This document shows positions 57,993 through 64,000 of a DNA stretch of 64,000 nt, one piece after another; the first letter of the stretch is position 1, and the number at the start of each line of letters is the position of its first letter. The stretch lies in the NCBI RefSeq assembly GCF_030815145.1, contig NZ_JAUSWJ010000001.1, forward strand, positions 3,302,001-3,366,000, read 5' to 3'. The DNA is from Kaistia geumhonensis. Lineage in GTDB: Bacteria > Pseudomonadota > Alphaproteobacteria > Rhizobiales > Kaistiaceae. The notes below the pieces were generated by a model. That model saw nothing but the letters and a program-made list of their open reading frames with translations, had not been told where the DNA came from and did not search any database. Made by a program: the position numbers and the translations under genes.

Positions 57993-58409
57993 ATGATCCG
58001 TCTCGTAACGAGCGCGGTCGCTGTCTTCGCTTTCGCGTCGGCGGCCTCCGCTGCAACGCTCTCCGATGTCTCGGGATCCGTCCTCGTAGACAGCGGCCAG
58101 GGCTTCAAGAAGGTAAGCGCGACTTCCGACGTTCCCGTCGGCAGCCGCGTGATGGTGACCCGCGGCGGCAAGGCGATGCTCGCCTATGCCGACGGCTGCG
58201 AGAAGTCGCTGGCCGCCAACTCGATCACCACGGTGGTCGATTCGGGTGCCTGCGCGCAGTCGAGCCAGGTCGCGGCCCAGTCGGGCGGCGGTCTCGGTCT
58301 GACCCCGACCATGGTCATCGGTGGCGGCGTCGTCATTGGCGGCGCTGCGGCGATCATCATCGGTGCGTCGCAGGACAACGACACGCCATTCATTCCGGTC
58401 AGCCAGTAA
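57993..58409 (+). CDS. FecR-like exported protein with C-terminal membrane helix, paralogue 1
   Basis: A 138-residue envelope protein of unknown function. It has a signal peptide (MIRLVTSAVAVFAFASAASA) and a compact domain LSDVSGSVLVDSGQGFKKV...VGSRVMVTRGGKAMLAYADGC (about 22-72) that resembles a FecR-type beta domain. A Gly-zipper-like hydrophobic helix (MVIGGGVVIGGAAAIIIGAS) follows, and the tail ends DNDTPFIPVSQ. Two Cys in the middle (DGCE and SGACAQ) may form a disulfide. The ATG at 57993 has GGAGAAACC upstream; an in-frame ATG at 57948 only extends into leader sequence. A closely related paralogue follows at 58853, and each has the same style of terminator. Confidence 0.75.
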   Translation: MIRLVTSAVAVFAFASAASAATLSDVSGSVLVDSGQGFKKVSATSDVPVGSRVMVTRGGKAMLAYADGCEKSLAANSITTVVDSGACAQSSQVAAQSGGGLGLTPTMVIGGGVVIGGAAAIIIGASQDNDTPFIPVSQ

Positions 58410-58852
58410 GGCTCGACCGCAAGACGGATCTCCGCGCTGAGCGGAGATCCATCGTCTTTCAGGGATCGGTAGGTGGGCGGTGATCAGCTTGCCGCGCGGC
58501 AGGCGCGTGATCCGAGGCCGGCCTTCGCCGCCTCGTCAGCGTCCCTGTCGTTCCCGTCGGCGCTGGCGGAGGCGGGCGAGCGGTCCGGTCTCGATCGCTG
58601 CGGCGGACGCAAGGGGGCGCGATGCGCGCACATCCGGTCGAGAGGGCCGCAGCCTCCGTTCCGTCGTGCATTGACTGCAGAAGCGCTCATCGAACAGAGA
58701 AATCATCCCGCTCCGGCTGATTGCTCATGAGGGACTTTGAGGGTTTTCCCTGACACCCATCCTTGATAGCGCAGCGCAGTAGAGTACAGTTCGCCGCGTT
58801 ATCCGGGGGAACGGACGTCTTGATCAGGCGGCCGTCATTGTTGGGGGAACTT
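58410..58852. other. Gene-free gap between FecR-like paralogues
   Basis: This 443-bp stretch has no ORF with coding character. It holds the terminator of paralogue 1 at its left end (58426-58450) and, over the last 110 bp, a leader of paralogue 2 that resembles the leader of paralogue 1, including a final GGGGGAACTT ribosome-binding region. Confidence 0.6.
58426..58450 (+). terminator. Terminator after FecR-like paralogue 1
   Basis: GGATCTCCGC pairs perfectly with GCGGAGATCC over the 5-base loop GCTGA, followed by ATCGTCTTTC. The identical stem recurs after paralogue 2. Confidence 0.8.
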
Positions 58853-59317
58853 ATGATCCGTCTCGTAATGAGCTCGGCCGCGATAATCGCCTTTGTTTCG
58901 GCGGCTTCGGCGGCGACGCTTTCCGATGTCTCGGGATCCGTCTTGGTCGACAGCGGCAAGGGTTTCAGGAAGGTGAGTGCGGCTTCCGACGTCGCGGTCG
59001 GCAGCCGCGTGATGGTCACTCGCGGCGGCAAGGCGGTTCTCGCCTATGCCGACGGCTGCAAGAAGACGCTGGCCGCCAACTCGATCACCACGGTGGTCAA
59101 GTCGGATGCCTGCAAGCAGACCACGCAGGTTGCTGCGCAGTCTGGTGGCGACACGGTTTTTCGCAGCGGTTTCGGCGTCGTCGGTGGCGTTAGCAGTGGC
59201 CGTAGCGGTCGCTTGAACCTGACGACCGTGCTGACAGGCGGTGTCATTGTCGGCGCCATTGCGGTGCCTTTCATCAATAATGACAAAGACCGCCCGCTTA
59301 TTCCGATCAGCCAGTAG
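58853..59317 (+). CDS. FecR-like exported protein with C-terminal membrane helix, paralogue 2
   Basis: A 154-residue paralogue of the 57993 gene. The signal peptide (MIRLVMSSAAIIAFVSAASA) and the FecR-like domain (LSDVSGSVLVDSGKGFRKV...RGGKAVLAYADGC) are nearly identical to paralogue 1. The linker differs: a 15-residue insertion rich in Ser/Gly/Arg (FRSGFGVVGGVSSGRSGR) precedes the C-terminal helix (VLTGGVIVGAIAVPFI). The tail DKDRPLIPISQ keeps the D-x-D-x-P-x-I-P-x-S-Q pattern. Conserved Cys are at DGCK and SDACK. The ATG at 58853 has GGGGGAAC upstream. This looks like a tandem duplication with diverging linkers; the function is unknown. Confidence 0.75.
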   Translation: MIRLVMSSAAIIAFVSAASAATLSDVSGSVLVDSGKGFRKVSAASDVAVGSRVMVTRGGKAVLAYADGCKKTLAANSITTVVKSDACKQTTQVAAQSGGDTVFRSGFGVVGGVSSGRSGRLNLTTVLTGGVIVGAIAVPFINNDKDRPLIPISQ

Positions 59318-59333
59318 AGCATGATCGCGACAA

Positions 59334-59358
59334 GGATCTCCGCGTCATGCGGAGATCC
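59334..59358 (+). terminator. Terminator after FecR-like paralogue 2
   Basis: The stem GGATCTCCGC/GCGGAGATCC is identical to that at 58426-58450, here with loop GTCAT. It lies between paralogue 2 and the convergent hisN gene and could serve both strands. Confidence 0.75.
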
Positions 59359-59371
59359 ATCGCCTTGGGGA

Positions 59372-60151
59372 TCAGCCGGCGAGCGCTTCCAGGATCCGCT
59401 CGTGCAGCCGGGCATCGCCCGAGGCGACGACACGGCCGCCGCCGGCCGCCGATCCGCCTTCCCAGTTGGTCACGCGCCCGCCGGCGCCTTCGATCACCGG
59501 GATCAGCGCGACGATATCGTAGGCCTGAAGGCCGGTCTCGACGACCGCGTCCATGAAGCCCGCCGCGACCATGCAATAGGCGTAGCAGTCATAGCCATAG
59601 CGGACGAGGCGCACCTGCTCCTCGACGCGCAGATAGGCATCGCGCTCGGCGCCCTTGAACAGGGCCGGCGTGGTGGTCGAGATCACGGCGTCGGCCAGCG
59701 CCGCGCAGGGCCGCGTCGCGAGCGGGCGCGGGCCGCCCGGGCCGGTATAGCGCGCGCTTCCCCCGTCGCCCGAGAAGCGCTCGCCCGTGAAGGGCTGTGC
59801 CATCATGCCGAGCGCCGGCCGGCCGTCGTCGAGCAGCCCGATCAGCGTGCCCCAGACCGGCAGGCCGGAAATGAAGGCCCGTGTGCCGTCGATCGGATCG
59901 AGCACCCAGACTTTCTCCGCGTCCAGCCGCTCGTTGCCGAACTCCTCTCCCATGATGCCATGCGCGGGATGAACCTCGTTGATGAGGGCGCGCATGGCCG
60001 CCTCGGCAGCGCGGTCGCCTGCCGTGACGGGATCGAAGCCGGTGGCGGCCTTGTTGTCGACCCGGCCGGCTGCCCGGAAATGCGGCATGATCGATTCGCT
60101 GGCAGCGTCGGCCAGCCGATCGAGGAAGGGAAGCAGGGCCGAAGGGGTCAT
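59372..60151 (-). CDS. hisN: Histidinol-phosphatase, inositol monophosphatase family
   Basis: A 259-residue Mg-dependent phosphatase of the HisN type, which removes phosphate from L-histidinol phosphate in histidine synthesis. Metal-site motifs are GEEFGN, WVLDPIDGTRAFISG and the C-terminal GLQAYDIVALIPVIEGAGG. The VRYGYDCYAYCMVAAGFMDAVVE stretch is characteristic of HisN rather than SuhB inositol phosphatases. The ATG at 60151 (MTPSALLPFLDRL) fits family length; the upstream in-frame extension is not conserved. The candidate sRNA at 60366 lies divergently upstream. Confidence 0.9.
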   Translation of the reverse strand: MTPSALLPFLDRLADAASESIMPHFRAAGRVDNKAATGFDPVTAGDRAAEAAMRALINEVHPAHGIMGEEFGNERLDAEKVWVLDPIDGTRAFISGLPVWGTLIGLLDDGRPALGMMAQPFTGERFSGDGGSARYTGPGGPRPLATRPCAALADAVISTTTPALFKGAERDAYLRVEEQVRLVRYGYDCYAYCMVAAGFMDAVVETGLQAYDIVALIPVIEGAGGRVTNWEGGSAAGGGRVVASGDARLHERILEALAG

Positions 60152-60330
60152 CGAGGCGGTTCTCCGGGGCGCTGGGCCCAGTCTGCGGTGCGGCGGGGCG
60201 TCGCAGGCGATCGCAACGCAAGTCACTGATTCTCAAACATGATTTGGCGCCGTGCGGCACCAGCCGGCTTCGGAACGACCCCCGTCTCGGGATTTCCGCC
60301 GGGGTTCGCACAAATCACCGATTTTGGCTC

Positions 60331-60359
60331 TTGATCTTTTTGCACTGCACGGGCATTTT
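60331..60359 (+). promoter_or_regulatory. Candidate promoter of the sRNA
   Basis: A TTGATC -35-like hexamer (60331-60336) and a CATTTT -10-like hexamer (60354-60359) are spaced 17 bp apart. This places a start near 60366, at the first base of the structured RNA. Confidence 0.45.
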
Positions 60360-60365
60360 ATTGCA

Positions 60366-60459
60366 ATGCGGTAGCTCGATTGGCGTCGAGTTTCCGCTGC
60401 CCTCCTTGGGCGTTTCCTCCCTAGACTTGGGCCGCATCGCCTCGCGAGCGGCCCTTTTT
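60366..60459 (+). ncRNA. Candidate suhB/MmgR-type trans-acting small RNA
   Basis: A roughly 94-nt structured element in the 331-bp gap between hisN and the N-formylglutamate amidohydrolase-like gene. Hairpin 1 pairs GCGG/CCGC and CTCGA/TCGAG (60368-60397). Hairpin 2 is GCCC/GGGC (60399-60411). The unpaired motif TTTCCTCCCT follows at 60413-60422. A perfect 7-bp terminator stem GGGCCGC/GCGGCCC with a T5 run (60429-60459) ends it. The suhB motif of alphaproteobacteria (MmgR in Sinorhizobium meliloti) has this order and a conserved C/U-rich anti-Shine-Dalgarno-like single strand, and is named for its position by an inositol-monophosphatase-family gene. It should act on mRNA ribosome-binding sites, probably with Hfq. 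The 5' end is approximate. Confidence 0.68.
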
Positions 60460-60482
60460 CTTGTCCGGACCCGCCTGCGCCA

Positions 60483-61484
60483 TCATTCGGCGGCGAGTGG
60501 CATCGGCCAGAGGCCTCCGTCCGGCATCTCGGACAATTCGCGCGCGAAGATGGCGAGGTCGGCCACGACCTGCGCGAAGCCGGCATTCGGCTGCAGACTG
60601 CGTTCGTTCATGTAGAGCGCCCGGTTGATCTCGATCTGCAGCGCGTGGATCCCTTCGGCCGGCCGGCCGTAATGTTCGGTGATGTGGCCGCCGGCATAGG
60701 GCTTGTTGCGCGCGACCGTGTAGCCGAGCCGAGACAGGATGGTGGCGGCGACATCGGCGATCTCCGGGGCGCAGCTCGCGCCGTAGCGGTCGCCGAGCAC
60801 GAAATCGGCCCGCATCCGCCCCGGCGCGCTGCGCACCGAGGACGGCATCGAGTGGCAATCGACGAGGACCGCGAAGCCGAAGCGGCGGCGCGTCGCCTCG
60901 AGCAGGCCGGCGAGACGGTCGTGATAGGGCTTGTAGACGCTCTCGATCCGCTCCAGCGCGGCGTCGACCGGAAGCGGGCGATCATAGATCTCGACATTCT
61001 CCGACACGACCCGCGCGATCGTTCCGAGGCCGCCGGCGACGCGCATGGAGCGGACATTGGCATAGGGCGGCAGCACGCCGTCGAACATGCCGGGATCGAG
61101 CTCGTAGGGCTCGCGGTTCACGTCCAGCCAGGCACGGGGAAAATTGGCGCGCATCAGCGGCGCGCCGAGCCGCACGACCGACAGGAAGAGCTCGTCGACG
61201 AAGGTGTCCTCCGAGCGGCGGATGGCGCGCTCGTCGAGCCGCGAGGCGGCGAGGAAGTCGGCCGGATAGGACCGCCCGCTATGCGGCGAATCGAAGACGA
61301 ACGGAATCCGCTGCTCGGCAGGGGCGATCACCTCGAAGGGCGGGAGGGGCGCGTCGAATGGGATGGGTCTGCTCCGCGGACGGGGAGGAGTCGTTGGCCG
61401 GACATGTTGCCAAAGCGGACGGGGTAAAGTCCACTGCCGCGAGAGGCGAGGCGCCCGACGGGCAGGCCCGAGGGAACGATTCAT
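60483..61484 (-). CDS. N-formylglutamate amidohydrolase family protein
   Basis: A protein of the N-formylglutamate amidohydrolase (HutG-like) family, which hydrolyses N-formyl-glutamate in histidine breakdown or, in related members, other N-acyl amino acids. The metal-site motifs PFVFDSPHSGRSYP, ANFPRAWLDVNREPYELD, VLVDCHSMPS and GGHITEHYGRP are present. The start is uncertain. The ATG at 61484 gives 333 residues with an Arg/Pro-rich N-terminal 45 that are not conserved. GTG at 61331 gives 282 residues, which may be slightly short of family start. No hut genes are nearby, so a role in histidine use is not supported by context. The gene is divergent from cpdR. Confidence 0.82.
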   Translation of the reverse strand: MNRSLGPARRAPRLSRQWTLPRPLWQHVRPTTPPRPRSRPIPFDAPLPPFEVIAPAEQRIPFVFDSPHSGRSYPADFLAASRLDERAIRRSEDTFVDELFLSVVRLGAPLMRANFPRAWLDVNREPYELDPGMFDGVLPPYANVRSMRVAGGLGTIARVVSENVEIYDRPLPVDAALERIESVYKPYHDRLAGLLEATRRRFGFAVLVDCHSMPSSVRSAPGRMRADFVLGDRYGASCAPEIADVAATILSRLGYTVARNKPYAGGHITEHYGRPAEGIHALQIEINRALYMNERSLQPNAGFAQVVADLAIFARELSEMPDGGLWPMPLAAE

Positions 61485-61562
61485 TCGATCTTTACCCGAA
61501 GCGCGGCTAGAATCGCGCGCGGGCGCTCCCGCCTCGATCTCGTGCCCCGCCATGGATTCCCG

Positions 61563-61922
61563 ATGAACCGCATCCTTCTCGCCGAAGACGACAACGACAT
61601 GCGCCGCTTTCTGGCCAAGGCGCTGCAGAACGCGGGTTACGACGTCGTTTCGTTCGACAATGGGCGCAGCGCATATGAGCGCATCCGCGAGGAGCCCTTC
61701 ACGCTGCTCCTCACCGACATCGTGATGCCGGAGATGGACGGCATCGAACTCGCCCGTCGCGCGACCGAACTCGACCCCGACCTCAAGGTCATGTTCATCA
61801 CCGGTTTCGCCGCCGTCGCGCTCAATCCCGATTCCAACGCGCCGCGCGAGGCCAAGGTGCTGTCGAAGCCCTTCCACCTGCGCGAGCTGGTGACGGAGGT
61901 CGAGCGCCTGCTCGCGGCCTGA
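61563..61922 (+). CDS. cpdR: CpdR-type single-domain response regulator
   Basis: A 119-residue stand-alone receiver domain. The acidic pocket ED-D is at 8-11, the phosphoacceptor is Asp52 in LLLTDIVMPEMDG, the Thr of the switch is in FITG and the Lys is in LSKPFHL. This arrangement, together with the FITGFAAVALNPDSNAPREAKVLSKPFHL segment, is characteristic of rhizobial and Caulobacter CpdR. Unphosphorylated CpdR directs ClpXP to the pole or to substrates and controls cell-cycle protein turnover; phosphorylation by the CckA-ChpT relay turns it off. It ends with Leu-Ala-Ala, as in its orthologues. The ATG at 61563 is the family start. Confidence 0.93.
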   Translation: MNRILLAEDDNDMRRFLAKALQNAGYDVVSFDNGRSAYERIREEPFTLLLTDIVMPEMDGIELARRATELDPDLKVMFITGFAAVALNPDSNAPREAKVLSKPFHLRELVTEVERLLAA

Positions 61923-61934
61923 GGGTTGTCAACA

Positions 61935-61953
61935 GCCCGCTTTCTTCGGGCTT
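61935..61953 (+). terminator. Weak terminator-like hairpin after cpdR
   Basis: AGCCCG pairs with CGGGCT around a 7-base T/C-rich loop, 13 bp after the cpdR stop. Only a short T stretch follows, so termination strength is uncertain. Confidence 0.45.
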
Positions 61954-61980
61954 GAACGGATCCGAACGATCCTCTATACC
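61953..61980 (+). promoter_or_regulatory. Candidate promoter of tRNA-Val
   Basis: A TTGAAC -35 (61953-61958) and a CTATAC -10 (61975-61980) are spaced 16 bp apart. The predicted start is about 35 bp before the mature tRNA. Confidence 0.55.
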
Positions 61981-62021
61981 GCTCGCCACGCAGCCGGTCC
62001 CGCCCGGCAGCACTGACGGAT

Positions 62022-62096
<75 letters not shown>

Positions 62097-62239
62097 TCCT
62101 TCCTCCGGACTGACTTCGATACCGATGAACGGCCCGCAAACGGGTGCCGGTTGTCGTCCCGACTCCTGCGGGCGGCCGTCTTCCCGGTCGTGGTGTCGGG
62201 CCTCTGGAACAAGCACGCCCTGGTGCGCGGATGGCTCGG

Positions 62240-62440
62240 TCAGCCCGGGTGCGGAAGCTGGTCCGCCGTCCCTTCCTCGCCGTTCCTCGCGCCCTCCGAT
62301 GCCCCGGTCGCGGCACGGCGGCGCAGATTGTCGATGGCGCGCAGCCAGTGGTCCACCGGATGGCCCCAGAGCGGCGAGCCGTCCGCCTGCCAGAGGCCAT
62401 AGGCTTCGGCGGCGATCTCATGGTCCTCGAATTCCGGCAT
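62240..62440 (-). CDS. Small DUF2934 family protein
   Basis: A 66-residue protein. The segment EIAAEAYGLWQADGSPLWGHPVDHWLRAIDNL is the DUF2934 motif, seen in many small rhizobial proteins of unknown function. The ATG at 62440 (MPEFEDHE) has GAGGAGG 5 bases upstream, which decides the start; a longer frame from 62578 adds Arg-rich non-conserved residues. The last 20 residues are Gly/Glu-rich. Confidence 0.78.
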   Translation of the reverse strand: MPEFEDHEIAAEAYGLWQADGSPLWGHPVDHWLRAIDNLRRRAATGASEGARNGEEGTADQLPHPG

Positions 62441-62612
62441 CGAATCCTCCTCACACGCTGACGCCGAGGCGGTGTCGGCAGAGGCCACAACCAGCGGAGC
62501 GGCTCGCCGGTTCCTGCCGTTCGGCCGGAGGCGGCCTCCACACCGCCGGCGCCTCGACCGCGGCCCGCTCGGCGGCATCGCGCGACTGTCGATGCGCGGC
62601 CGCCCGTCGTCC

Positions 62613-63629
62613 TCAGCCGACCGCCTGGTCGGTCATGATCACGAAATCGCGGCCGGTGCGGCTGTCGGCCGAAAGCGGCAGGTCGACCGTGATCATGACG
62701 GCGCCCGGCGCGAGATTGTTCTGGATCGCCGCGATGATCGCCTGGTCGCCGCGGATGCGGGCGAGCGTGTCGGAAGGCGTCGATTCGACGTCGCGCGCGG
62801 TGCTGTCGTAGTAGCCGATGGTGCGCCAGACGAGCCGCTGGTCGTCGTCGCCGACCGGGCCGAGGACATAGACATGGTTGCCGAGCGGACGCTCGGGCTC
62901 GGCGATCGTCGCCTTGCCGGAGGCCACGACATGGCCGTCGCGCATGATGACGATGCTCTGTTCGGCGCTGGAGACGAGGATCGAGATCGCCGGCCCGGAC
63001 GGCGTCGTCGTCTTCGGCGTCTTGGCAGGCCTCGCGGGCTTCGCCGATGTCGAGGCGACGGTCTGCAGCGTCGCCTTGGCATCGTCGGAGAGCACCAGCC
63101 CCGGATGCAGCACCGTGCCGGGATAGGTCGCGGCGTCGGCGATGATGACCGGCGTTCCCAGCGTCGTGACGCCGAACAGCCGCTCCGAGAAGGCGAGGGG
63201 CAGGCGCACGCAGCCATGCGAGGCCGGATAGCCCGGCAGATTGCCAGCATGCAGCGCGATGCCCGACCAGGTGAGGCGGTTCATGTTGGGCATCGGCGCG
63301 TTGTTGTAGGTGGACGAGCGGTGGTGCTTGTCCTTCTCGAGGATGGTGAAGACGCCGGTCGGCGTCTCGTGGCCGGGCTTGCCGGTCGAGCAGGTCGAGA
63401 CGCCGATGCGCACCCCGTTTCGGTAGACATAGACGCGCTGGTCGGGGATCGAGACGACGATCGCGACCGGCCCGGCCGGCGCGCGCTCCGGATGCCAGGC
63501 GAAGGCGCCCGGCGCGAGCTCGTCCACCGCCACGACCTGCGGCTCGGCAGCGGCGCGCTGCGCCACCAGCCCGGCCACAAGCGCGCCCAAGCCGGCAAGC
63601 ACCGTCCGGCGTCCCACGACTGCCACCAC
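62613..63629 (-). CDS. L,D-transpeptidase (YkuD domain)
   Basis: A 338-residue exported L,D-transpeptidase that forms 3-3 cross-links or attaches proteins to peptidoglycan. The N-terminus MVAVVGRRTVLAGLGALVAGL...AAAE has a twin-arginine-like signal. The YkuD catalytic region contains GIALHAGNLPGYPASHGCVRLP with His and the nucleophile Cys in SHGC. A linker rich in Pro/Thr/Lys (AKPARPAKTPKTTTP) leads to a second region (ISILVSSAEQSIVIMRDGHVV) that resembles a catalytically empty copy of the YkuD N-terminal half. The GTG at 63629 has GGAGG 6 bases upstream; the ATG at 63695 lacks a site and adds Arg-rich residues. Confidence 0.9.
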   Translation of the reverse strand: MVAVVGRRTVLAGLGALVAGLVAQRAAAEPQVVAVDELAPGAFAWHPERAPAGPVAIVVSIPDQRVYVYRNGVRIGVSTCSTGKPGHETPTGVFTILEKDKHHRSSTYNNAPMPNMNRLTWSGIALHAGNLPGYPASHGCVRLPLAFSERLFGVTTLGTPVIIADAATYPGTVLHPGLVLSDDAKATLQTVASTSAKPARPAKTPKTTTPSGPAISILVSSAEQSIVIMRDGHVVASGKATIAEPERPLGNHVYVLGPVGDDDQRLVWRTIGYYDSTARDVESTPSDTLARIRGDQAIIAAIQNNLAPGAVMITVDLPLSADSRTGRDFVIMTDQAVG

Positions 63630-63740
63630 GACCGACCTCCCCCGTGCCGTCGGCCCGCGTCCTCGCGCCCGGCCGACGGCCTTATTCGCGGGCATGCGGC
63701 AGCCGTCGTCAAGACCGCAGGGCCCGGCCGGCTCGCGCGC

Positions 63741-64000
63741 TCAGCCGAAGGCGACGAAGCCGAGATTGATGGCCTCGATGCGCCGGCGCGAGCGGAGGAA
63801 CACGCCGATGCCCTCGCGGGAGCCGCCGTCGTTGGTGTTGCCCTCGATCGTCACCAGCCGCCCGTCGATCACGTCGGCGACGAAGCCGGCATGGCCCGCG
63901 CCGCCGCCGGTATCGATGTAGAACACCATGCCGGGCGTCACCCCGGCCGGATCGCGCCGGGCCTCCGCCGCCGTCACGATCCGGGCCGCCGCGACGTCCC
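63741..64000 (-). CDS. CHAP-like domain protein, 5' end cut by window edge
   Basis: The C-terminal 85 or so residues of a protein whose frame runs off the right edge. PGMVFYIDTGGGAGHAGFVADVIDG and LVTIEGNTNDGGSREGIGVFLR match the second half of a CHAP-type amidase/peptidase domain, with the catalytic His in GHAGF and Asn in IEGNTN. The catalytic Cys would lie upstream, outside the window. Many such proteins also carry a peptidoglycan-binding domain. It is transcribed towards the L,D-transpeptidase gene, with about 110 bp between them. Confidence 0.75.
   Translation of the reverse strand, partial: DVAAARIVTAAEARRDPAGVTPGMVFYIDTGGGAGHAGFVADVIDGRLVTIEGNTNDGGSREGIGVFLRSRRRIEAINLGFVAFG

Noticed and set aside
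58473..58730. Small frames in the gap between the FecR-like paralogues
   Set aside because: They are Arg/Pro-rich in several frames, have no ribosome-binding site and no similarity to each other or to families I recognise.
62441..62578. N-terminal extension of the DUF2934 gene from 62578
   Set aside because: The ATG at 62440 has a perfect GAGGAGG site, and the extension is a low-complexity Arg stretch.

Overview
The window is GC-rich DNA with bacterial gene density and no plasmid, phage, insertion-sequence or CRISPR signature. The gene set points to an alphaproteobacterium of the order Hyphomicrobiales (Rhizobiales). It includes a homospermidine synthase, a CpdR-type cell-cycle response regulator, a His-rich COG0523 GTPase paired with a WD40 protein, a DUF2937 protein, a GltB/GltD glutamate synthase, many ABC importers for small organic compounds, and a candidate suhB/MmgR-type small RNA beside a hisN-like gene. 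The genus cannot be fixed from the sequence alone.

Layout. 1-5.6 kb: end of homospermidine synthase, a DUF2937 protein, a lytic transglycosylase, a WD40/COG0523 metal-homeostasis pair and a cytochrome b561. 5.7-12.7 kb: one plus-strand RbsABC-type uptake operon whose second permease is fused to a strictosidine synthase/SMP-30-like beta-propeller, followed by a second propeller protein and the double ATPase. 12.9-18.6 kb: a minus-strand catabolic operon (SDR, metallo-beta-lactamase-fold hydrolase, aldehyde dehydrogenase, carboxymuconolactone decarboxylase-like, MmgE/PrpD, hydroxyisobutyrate dehydrogenase-like) divergent from a LysR regulator. 19.8-25.4 kb: a complete dppABCDF-type peptide importer. 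25.5-31.1 kb: a creatininase-family amidohydrolase, a small gene resembling immunity-type families, and three tandem 8-oxoguanine-deaminase-like paralogues. 31.1-33.5 kb: a YeiH-type membrane protein divergent from a LysR regulator that overlaps a RidA-family gene. 33.8-40.5 kb: an NMT1-type ABC importer in one operon with a cytosine-deaminase-like amidohydrolase, an FAD-linked oxidase and two flavodoxin-fold NAD(P)H reductases.

40.5-45.1 kb: galU and galE in divergent orientation, an MltB-type transglycosylase and a DUF459 SGNH-fold protein. 45.1-54 kb: an octaheme cytochrome/TPR protein with no ATG, GTG or TTG start available upstream of its first heme motif, then gltB-gltD. 54.3-60.2 kb: a threonine-aldolase-like enzyme, an Hsp20 with a candidate ROSE thermometer in its leader, a small periplasmic protein, an alpha/beta hydrolase, two tandem FecR-like envelope proteins in an AT-richer island, and hisN. 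60.3-64 kb: a candidate sRNA, an N-formylglutamate amidohydrolase-like gene, cpdR, tRNA-Val(GAC), a DUF2934 protein, an L,D-transpeptidase and the end of a CHAP-like protein.

How the genes fit together. About 35 kb (5.7-40.5 kb) is nutrient scavenging: three ABC importers, each beside enzymes that could process the imported compound, with two LysR regulators. The remainder is core physiology: nitrogen assimilation, nucleotide-sugar supply, peptidoglycan remodelling, histidine synthesis and cell-cycle control. GC-rich composite palindromic repeats sit in several gene-free gaps.
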